The position numbers and the translations under genes were made by a program. A DNA stretch of 64,000 nucleotides, taken from positions 1-64,000 of the forward strand of contig NZ_BAKJ01000022.1 in assembly GCF_000614125.1 (NCBI RefSeq). Direction: 5' to 3'. The notes under the pieces were generated by a model that was not told the origin of the DNA, made no database searches, and worked only from the letters and a program-made list of their open reading frames with translations. Of the stretch, positions 57,314-64,000 are shown in pieces. The first letter of the stretch is position 1; every line of letters begins with the position of its first letter. Source of the DNA: Bacteroides rodentium JCM 16496 (GTDB taxonomy: Bacteria > Bacteroidota > Bacteroidia > Bacteroidales > Bacteroidaceae).

Positions 57314-60300
57314 ATGAAGTTCGTTAAATTTTTCTTGCAGAAGAAGTCGGTCACCATCTTGCTGCTGCTCCTGGTGCTTGCCGGAGGATTGTTCTCGTAC
57401 GTCAAGATGGGCAAGCTGGAAGATGCGCCTTTCACCATCAAGCAGGCGTTGGTATTGACACCCTATCCGGGAGCTTCGCCCTCGGAAGTACAAACACAAG
57501 TAACTGATATATTGGAGGAGGCCATACAGTCGATGGGCGAACTCTATTACCTGAAGACGGAAAACCGTACGGGTCTTTCCAAAATCACCGTTTATGTAAA
57601 GAAAGAGATACGCGCCGACGAGATGCAGCAGCTTTGGGACAAGTTGCGACGGAAGGTGGGCGATGTGCAGAGCAAGCTCCCCGAGGGAGCCGGCACTTCG
57701 GTGGTCAATGACGATTTCGGTGATGTGCTTGGCGTGTTCTATGGGTTGAGCGGCGACAGTTATACGCCTCGTGAGCTGGAGGATGAGGCCAAGCTCATCA
57801 AGAACGAGCTGCTGAAAGTAAAAGATGTGGCGAAGGTAGAGATTTGCGGCGTACAGACACCTGCCATTGACGTGACTGTCAGCCCGGCGGTCATGGCGCA
57901 AAGCGGAATAATGACAGCGACATTGCCCGTGCCTTTGAAGCGCAGAACAAGGTTGTGGATGCGGGAGGGATAGACAACGGCAACAGTCGTATACGCATTG
58001 AGTCGACCGGTAACTTCTATTCGCTGGATGACATTCGCGAGTTGACAATCGTGTCGCGTACCGGAGAGCATTTCCGCCTCGCCGACATCGCCCGTATCGA
58101 AGAGAGCTACCAGACCCCTCCGGGCAACATCATGCGGATAGACGGAAGTCCGGCAGTGGGTATCGCCATCTCTACCGTTCCCACTGGCAATGTGGTGGAT
58201 ATGGCGAAAAACGTACAGGCTACGTTGGACCGGTTTAAAGAAACCATGCCCGCTGGCTTTGTGCTGACTTCTATCTACGACCAGGGGTACGAATCGGAAG
58301 TAGCCAATCAGGGCTTTATCCTGAACCTGATAATCTCCGTGCTCACCGTTGTTGCCATACTGCTGTTCTTTATCGGTTTAAAGAACGGTCTGCTGATTGG
58401 TAGTGGGCTGGTGTTTTCCATTTTTGCCACCTTGATTGTCATGATGGCATCCGGCATCGCTTTGCAGCGTATGTCGTTGGCTGCCATTATCATTGCGATG
58501 GGCATGCTGGTGGATAACGCTATTGTGGTGTCCGACTCGGTGCTGGTCAACATGGAGCGGGGCATGCGTAAACGTGTTGCCATCATGCGGGCTTGCTCGT
58601 CCACTGCACTTCCGCTGCTGGCTGCCACCGTGATTGCCATATTGACTTTCCTTCCTATCTATTATTCTCCGCACATCACGGGCGAGCTGCTTTCCTCCTT
58701 GGTGGTTGTCATCGGCGTGTCGCTGATGTTCAGTTGGGTGTTTGCGCTGACACAGACACCGTTCTTCATTCAGGAGTATGTGCGTCGTCCGCGTCCGGAG
58801 GAGCTGAAAGCCGGATTGTTCGATGGCAAATATTACAATATGTTCCGTAACTCCCTCCGTTGGGTGTTGCGCCACCGCTTGCCGGCGGTCGGCTTGTTGG
58901 TGGTGGTGCTGGTGCTTTCGGCATGGAGTTTCAAGTTTATCCCGAAGGTTTTTGTCCCGGCATTGGAGAAACAATATTTCACGATGGATATGTGGTTGCC
59001 TGAAGGTACGAACGTTTATGAGACAGACCGTATTGCAGGTGAAATGGCTGATTATGTACGCCGCCACGAAGAGGTGGAAATGGTTTCCAACTTTGTAGGA
59101 CGTACGCCGCCTCGCTACTACCTGTCGAACATAGCCTTCGGCCCTCAGCCCAATTATGCGCAACTTCTCATCAAGTGCCACTCGTCCGGGGATGCAAGGA
59201 GCATGCACGCCTTGTTGCAGGACTCCATCCGCCAAAAGTTTCCGGAGCCGCTTATCAAGGTGAACAAGTTTGAACTTAGTCCCCTTACGGAAGCCATGAT
59301 TGAAGCCCGGTTCCTTGGTCCGGATGCCGCCGTGCTCGATTCGTTGGTGAACGTGGCTACCGGAATTATGCGGCGCAACCCCAAGACGGTGGATGTACGT
59401 AACGAGTGGGGCAACATGACGCTGGTGATGCGTCCTGTGTACGACCCCGTTAAAGCCGGTGCGTTGGGCATTACCAAAGCGCAGATGATGCAGTCTGTCA
59501 AGTCTGTCAGCGACGGCTTGCCCGTAGGCGTTTATCGGGATGATGAGCGGAAAGTACCGGTGCTCCTGAAGTCGGAGAATGCCGGTATAACGGATGCCCG
59601 TTCATTGGAAAACTTCTCGGTATGGAATGGCGAGCGCTCCGCTCCGCTGTCGCAAGTGACGCAAGGCGTGGAGACCGGCTGGGAATGGCCTCAGATAAGA
59701 ACCTATAACCGGCAGTTGTCCATGGCTGCCATGTGTGGCGTGCAACCGGGACATACCATGGCTGAAGTACACGGAGAGATACGGAAGGAGATTGAAGCCA
59801 TGGAACTCCCCGAAGGTTATGCCTTTTTCTGGGATTCACAATACAAAGACCAGAAGGAAGGTTTGCAGGCATTGGCAAAATACTTTCCTCTGGCGTTCCT
59901 GATGCTGGTTGTGGTTCTGGTGGCATTGTTCGGCAATTTCCGGGAACCGGGTATCATTTTGTGCATACTCCCCTTGTCGCTCATCGGAGTGGCTGTCGGC
60001 ATGCTGCTTACCGGATTTGATTTTGGATTCTTTCCGATTGCCGGTTGGTTGGGGCTGCTGGGCATGATTGTCAAGAATGTCATTGTGCTGTTGGACGAAA
60101 TCAATGTGCAACGGCGAAGCGGTGTCAAATCTTACACGGCAATTGTCGAGGCGACCGTGTCCCGTACGCGTCCGGTACTGATGGCGGCTACCACCACTAT
60201 TCTGGGAATGGTTCCGTTGCTGTTCGACATTGCTTTTAGAGGAATGGCAGCTACCATTATTTTCGGACTGACTTTCGCTACACTGTTGACTCTGTTCGTC

Positions 60301-60345
60301 ACTCCGGCATTGTATTCATTATTTTATAAAGTAACTGAGAAATAG
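57314..60345 (+). CDS. RND efflux pump, inner-membrane permease (frameshifted)
   Basis: About 1,011 residues, AcrB/HAE1 type. N-terminal helix (TILLLLLVLAGGLFSYVKM), then pore-domain text (DAPFTIKQALVLTPYPGASP, KLPEGAGTSVVNDDFGDVLG). One base is missing near 57924; restoring one A in AATAATGAC gives QSGINDSDIARAFEAQNKVV. The second half has the transmembrane bundle with IIIAMGMLVDNAIVVSDSVL (proton-relay region), a second docking domain, and GMIVKNVIVLLDEINVQRRS near the end. It exports small molecules by proton motive force. The ATG at 57314 is preferred over a TTG overlapping the previous stop. Confidence 0.92.
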
Positions 60346-60347
60346 TC

Positions 60348-61639
60348 ATGTTGAAGAATAACATATTACTTGCATTTTCATTGTGTGTCTCCTCCGTAGC
60401 CATAGCCCAGCAAAATCCTTTGTTAGACAAATACAGGTCGATGGCTGTTGAATACAGCCACGACTGAAGGCTGCGGATAAGAACATTGCCGCTAGTATTG
60501 AGCTGGAGAAGGCTGCGCAGAAAGAACTATACCCCAAACTGGCAGGAGGAGCCAACTTCCAATATACTGGCAACCCGTTGCAGTTGACGTTGGACCTGCC
60601 GTCAATGGGCAATCCTGCCACCTTCGAAGGAAAAGATATGAAGTACGGTGCATCCGTATCTTTGCTGCAACCTGTCTATACGGGAGGACGGTTGCTGGAA
60701 AACATACGGATGGCGCATTACCGTCACAACATGAGCGGCTTTCAGGAGGAATACATTCGCTCCGGCATTTTTCTGCAGACGGACATGCTGTACTGGAATA
60801 CGGTGGCGCGGACGGAAATACTCCGCATTTCCGAAGACTATCGCAATTCGGTCGCCTCGTTGGTGCAGACCATCCGCGAACGGGTGGAAGCCGGACTGAC
60901 AGACCCTCAGGACTTGCTGATGATGGAAGTAAAGTTGAACGAAGCGGAATACCAACTGCTTCAGGCGCAGAAGAATTTTGAGAACGGCCGTATGGCGCTC
61001 AACTCTTTGATAGGCGTGGAGCTTCAGGCGCAAACCGAAGTGGAAGATAGTGTGGCGGCAGTGGTTATGGATGGCTTGACTGCTGAAATGGACAACAGTG
61101 TCATTCGTCCGGAGCAGAAGATAGCCATGGAACAAATCAACATGATGGAAAGCGAAAAGAAACTGATAGACTCCAAATACAAACCGCAATTCTATATCGG
61201 TATTGATGGCAGCTATTCTTCACCGGGCTATAACTTCCGTACAGACATGGACCCGAACTATGCCGTCTATGCCAAGTTGTCTGTCCCTTTGTTTGAATGG
61301 GGAAAACGACGGAACGAGAAACGCGCCTCTGCCTTTAAGGTAGACATGGCTGTCGATAACTTGAACAAGACGACGGATGGGGTGAAGCTGGAGATACAGA
61401 CCGCACGCAATTCCCTCCGGCAAGCCCTGGCGCAGGTGGATTTGACTAAGAAGTCATTGGATAAAGCTTGCGAAAACGAAGTCATGGCGCTCGACCGCTA
61501 CAACGAGGGAAAGTCGTCCGTCATCGAAGTGATTGACGCGCAGACCTACCGGCAGGCGGCACAGATTAACCATGTACAAGCTAAGGTTTCGGCACAAGGT
61601 CATTATTCCGAATTGCTAAAGGCGTTAAATATGTATTAA
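60348..61639 (+). CDS. TolC-family outer-membrane efflux protein (frameshifted)
   Basis: About 431 residues. Signal peptide MLKNNILLAFSLCVSSVAIA. One C is missing at about 60465 (CACGACTGAAG, expected CACGACCTGAAG), which otherwise makes a stop after YSHD; restored it reads EYSHDLKAADKNIAASIELE. OEP repeats: LYPKLAGGANFQYTGNP, VSLLQPVYTGGRLLENIRMA and a long alpha-hairpin (VQTIRERVEAGLTDPQDLLM). The second repeat includes LSVPLFEWGKRRNEKRAS and YNEGKSSVIEVIDAQTYR. It forms the exit duct of the tripartite pump. The start is 2 nt after the RND stop. Confidence 0.9.
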
Positions 61640-61668
61640 GAAACTGTTTTTTATGGTATCTTTAGCGC

Positions 61669-62694
61669 ATGAAATGGAATACACTCATATATACACTGCT
61701 GTTTTCGGGATTGGGAGTCTTCTCCTATTTCCTGATTGTCAATTACACGGATTTTTCGCCGCAAACGGCAGAAGTCCTGTATTCGCGCGGAGCGCTTATC
61801 TTCACAATCCTTACGTTCAACCTGCTGGGGTACTCCACGCTTCGGATGTCTGAGTGGGTGAACAGACAGTATATTCTCAGCCCTTTCAGGAAATGGAAAA
61901 GAATTATGATTTATGTGACTGTGACTTTTCTGTTTTTGCTGTTGAACTATAGTTTGTTTGTCACAGCCAAAGTTCTGGCTGACATAGAGCCTGTGTTTAG
62001 AATCTCGTACAGCGGTTGGAGTTTGTTGGTAGTCGTATGCTTGGTAGAACTGGTGGTCATCGGACTGCTGCTTGCCAACCGTACCCTGCAAGCCAACCAG
62101 TTGCTGGAACAGGAGGCGGCAAAGTTACGAATAGAGAATACGCAAGCCAAATATACTGCTTTGCAAAGCCAGTTGAATCCCCATTTCTTGTTTAATAGCT
62201 TGAATGCGCTGATTGCCGAAATAAAATACAACCCCGACAATGCCATATGCTTTACCCGGCATCTGTCGAATGTGTATAGATATGTGTTGCAATGTCAGGA
62301 CAAGAATTTGGTCCCACTGAGTGAGGAACTGGAGTTCATGTATTCTTACCTGTTTCTGCACAAAGTGCGTTTGGGTGACTGCATCCACTGCGATTGCCGG
62401 ATACCGGCTGAGTCTATGGAGCGCCAGATACCACCTCTTACTTTGCAATTGCTGGTGGAGAATGTGATTAAACATAATTCCATATCGCTTGGCAAACCTA
62501 TGACAATCCGTATTGAAATAGAAAACGGCTATTTAGTTGTGAGTAATCCCGTCTCGCCCAAGAAGAAGGCAGACGCCTCATCGGGAATAGGACTGGAGAA
62601 CCTTTCAAACCGCTGCCGGCTCATATCGGACAAAGACATTCTTGTCCGGAAGGAAACAACTGTTTTTATTGTTAAAATCCCAATTGTCGTATGA
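61669..62694 (+). CDS. LytS-like sensor histidine kinase
   Basis: The 341-residue protein has four transmembrane helices in the first ~150 residues (LIYTLLFSGLGVFSYFLIVN, IYVTVTFLFLLLNYSLFVTA, SLLVVVCLVELVVIGLLLAN), a short coiled coil, and the His_kinase domain with the phospho-acceptor in LQSQLNPHFLFNSLNALIAE (His ~172). The HATPase N-box is PLTLQLLVENVIKHNSISLG and the G-box is SSGIGLENLSNRCRL. No periplasmic sensor domain, so it probably senses a membrane signal. It overlaps the response regulator by 4 nt (ATGA). Confidence 0.92.
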   Translation: MKWNTLIYTLLFSGLGVFSYFLIVNYTDFSPQTAEVLYSRGALIFTILTFNLLGYSTLRMSEWVNRQYILSPFRKWKRIMIYVTVTFLFLLLNYSLFVTAKVLADIEPVFRISYSGWSLLVVVCLVELVVIGLLLANRTLQANQLLEQEAAKLRIENTQAKYTALQSQLNPHFLFNSLNALIAEIKYNPDNAICFTRHLSNVYRYVLQCQDKNLVPLSEELEFMYSYLFLHKVRLGDCIHCDCRIPAESMERQIPPLTLQLLVENVIKHNSISLGKPMTIRIEIENGYLVVSNPVSPKKKADASSGIGLENLSNRCRLISDKDILVRKETTVFIVKIPIVV

Positions 62695-63464
62695 AACCAT
62701 TGAATGTTATTATTATAGAAGATGAAATACCGTCAGCCCGGTTGCTGCATTCCATGGTGTCGTCACTGCGCCCGAAGTGGGAGGTGGAGATTGTATCCGG
62801 TAGTGTGGATGATGCTGTAGAATGGTTTACGTCGCATCAACAGCCCGATTTGATATTTCTCGACATACACCTTGCGGACGGCGATGCCTTCGACTTCTTG
62901 TCGGCTGTACATCCTGAGTCTGCCATTGTTTTCACAACGGCATACGACCAATATGCCATACGCGCTTTCTCTGTGAACAGCATCGACTATATCCTGAAAC
63001 CGGTGGACGAGCAACATCTGTTGAATGCCATTCTCAAATATGAATCTTTTTATAACCAGGCATGGTTGCGGTCGGGGGAATACATGGAAACGCTACTCGA
63101 AGCGTTGAAGCACCCCGACAAGAAATACAGAAGCCGTTTCCTGATTTCCGGCAGTGATGAGTTCTGGTCTTTGCAGGTGGAAGACGTTGCCTACTTTTAT
63201 TCGGAAGAGAAAACTACCTTTGCCGTCACATCGGGTGGACGTGAGCATATCATAGACTTGTCCTTGAACAAACTGGAGGAACAACTGAATCCGGAACAAT
63301 TCTTCAGGGTAAACCGGCAGATGATTCTCAATATAGATGCCATTGACCGTGCCACTCCTTATTTGAAGGGGCGGATTAAAGTGATGGTACACCCGGCATT
63401 CAAATCAAACATCATAATAAGCGAAGGAAAGACTTCTGCATTTAAGTTATGGCTTAACTACTAA
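62691..63464 (+). CDS. LytTR-family response regulator
   Basis: The 257-residue protein has a receiver domain (IIIEDEIPSARLL, phospho-Asp in LIFLDIHLADGDAFD at ~58, TTAYDQYAIRAF, DYILKPVDE) and a C-terminal LytTR DNA-binding domain (EFWSLQVEDVAYFYSEEKTT, LEEQLNPEQFFRVNRQMILN). Stop-start overlap with the kinase indicates coupled translation. It probably controls the efflux operon upstream or envelope genes elsewhere. Confidence 0.93.
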   Translation: MKPLNVIIIEDEIPSARLLHSMVSSLRPKWEVEIVSGSVDDAVEWFTSHQQPDLIFLDIHLADGDAFDFLSAVHPESAIVFTTAYDQYAIRAFSVNSIDYILKPVDEQHLLNAILKYESFYNQAWLRSGEYMETLLEALKHPDKKYRSRFLISGSDEFWSLQVEDVAYFYSEEKTTFAVTSGGREHIIDLSLNKLEEQLNPEQFFRVNRQMILNIDAIDRATPYLKGRIKVMVHPAFKSNIIISEGKTSAFKLWLNY

Positions 63465-63469
63465 AATAT

Positions 63470-63571
63470 CCGTTGGCGGAATTAATCAGAAAGGACCTGA
63501 AAGATGTTCGGCCCCCCCCGTTTGAAGCCTTTTTCAAACGAAGTCCGAACAGCGCTTAATTCCGCCAACGG
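63470..63571. repeat. Three-tier nested hairpin
   Basis: Outer stem CCGTTGGCGGAATTAA (63470-63485) with TTAATTCCGCCAACGG (63556-63571), 16 bp perfect. Middle stem GTTCGG (63506-63511) with CCGAAC (63545-63550). Inner stem CGTTTGAA (63519-63526) with TTCAAACG (63533-63540). It starts 5 nt after the response-regulator stop. No T-run follows the outer stem. Confidence 0.88.
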
Positions 63572-63720
63572 GTTACTGAATGGATTTTTCCGCAAAAGAG
63601 CTTTCGTTAATGTATAATTATACTATCGGCCTCTAACTCCTAAGCCCGAAGGGAGATAGCTCCTTCTAACTCCCTCAAATGAAAAAGCCGTGGTGCTATA
63701 AAAACTTTTTTCTCTAATAT
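63572..63720. other. Intergenic stretch before rimP, nothing clear
   Basis: Short AT-rich spacer between the nested hairpin and the rimP promoter. It has repeated CTCCTAAC/CTCCTTCTAACTCC text around 63635-63675, which could form weak structure. No gene is seen. Confidence 0.4.
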
Positions 63721-63751
63721 TTTGTAGTCGAACAGATTATTTATATCTTTG
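63721..63751 (+). promoter_or_regulatory. Promoter of rimP
   Basis: TTTG (63721-63724), 19 nt, TATCTTTG (63744-63751). This is the cleanest match to the Bacteroides consensus in the window. The leader to the ATG is about 60 nt. Confidence 0.75.
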
Positions 63752-63818
63752 CAACCGAAAACGGATGAAAGGTGGAGGGGCGATTAAGCTCCTCTTTTTT
63801 GTTCCTAATGGTTAATCT

Positions 63819-64000
63819 ATGATAGAAAAGAAAACTGTTTGTCAGATTGTTGACGAGTGGCTGGCAGGAAAGGACTACTTCCTTGTGGAGGTGACAATCA
63901 GCCCGGATGACAAGATTTTGGTGGAAATAGACCACAAAGAAGGTGTTTGGATTGAGGACTGCGTAGAGCTGAGCCGCTACATCGAGTCCAAGTTGAACCG
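63819..64000 (+). CDS. rimP: Ribosome maturation factor RimP (5' part, cut by window edge)
   Basis: The first 60 codons read MIEKKTVCQIVDEW, FLVEVTISPDDKILVEIDHK and WIEDCVELSRYIESKLNR, matching the N-terminal domain of RimP, which is needed for 30S subunit assembly. The gene continues beyond 64000. In Bacteroidota it usually precedes nusA and infB, which fits a housekeeping promoter here. Confidence 0.88.
   Translation, partial: MIEKKTVCQIVDEWLAGKDYFLVEVTISPDDKILVEIDHKEGVWIEDCVELSRYIESKLN

Overview
The window is a piece of a Bacteroides-type chromosome (phylum Bacteroidota). The evidence is a SusC/SusD pair with a hybrid two-component regulator, repeated Bacteroidota promoter boxes (TAnnTTTG, sometimes with TTTG or a variant about 18-19 nt upstream), many lipoprotein and TonB-barrel genes, and biosynthetic genes (speA, argB, aroK, rimP) that resemble Bacteroides versions. 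The esterase-rich PUL recalls those of gut species that eat complex arabinoxylan (B. intestinalis or B. cellulosilyticus type). That species hint is an inference.

Layout. 1-634: edge region with a leftward promoter, a possible gene 5' end and a structured 22-bp repeat hairpin. 635-2424 (-): LTA-synthase/sulfatase-like membrane enzyme. 2684-10713 (+): a mostly AT-rich glycan-assembly cluster of a CDP-glycerol glycerophosphotransferase-like protein, four GT2, one GT4, one GT11 (fucosyltransferase-like) and a DUF6492-type protein, followed by an MsbA-like ABC exporter with its own promoter. 13095-17597 (+): a four-gene exported or envelope sugar module (two Gfo/Idh/MocA oxidoreductases, a DUF1080 lipoprotein, a TIM-barrel sugar isomerase-like lipoprotein) fitting 3-keto-sugar chemistry. 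17713-22458: housekeeping genes (RNase HI, nitroreductase, aroK, speA, argB). 22614-28435: an ECF sigma factor and putative anti-sigma pair, a membrane-tethered TPR/HTH regulator, then a lipoprotein and an outer-membrane barrel whose promoter carries repeated motifs. 28585-33892: DUF2807 adhesin-like lipoprotein, YgjP-type metallopeptidase, small membrane protein, alpha/beta-hydrolase and MBL-fold hydrolase. 34089-55744: a complete PUL with a divergent HTCS regulator, carboxylesterase, SusC, SusD, three GH3 enzymes and three CE1-like esterases, probably acting on esterified (for example feruloylated) hemicellulose oligosaccharides. 56256-63464: an RND efflux operon (MFP, RND pump, TolC) with a LytS/LytTR-type two-component pair. 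63819-64000: the start of rimP.

Two sequence-wide observations stand out. First, 14 genes are broken by a total of 16 apparent single-base deletions. All of them can be explained by shortening a run of 2-6 identical bases by one. This points to homopolymer errors in the assembly rather than real decay, so I annotate each as one gene across the break. Second, the intergenic spaces are rich in elaborate palindromes: three dispersed copies of a ~95-bp CCACAGATT hairpin element, a three-tier nested hairpin, a 23-bp-stem hairpin between convergent genes, a TTTACTAAA array able to form alternative hairpins, and a hairpin-dense stretch after the PUL. No tRNA, rRNA, CRISPR array, IS element or phage gene was recognised.
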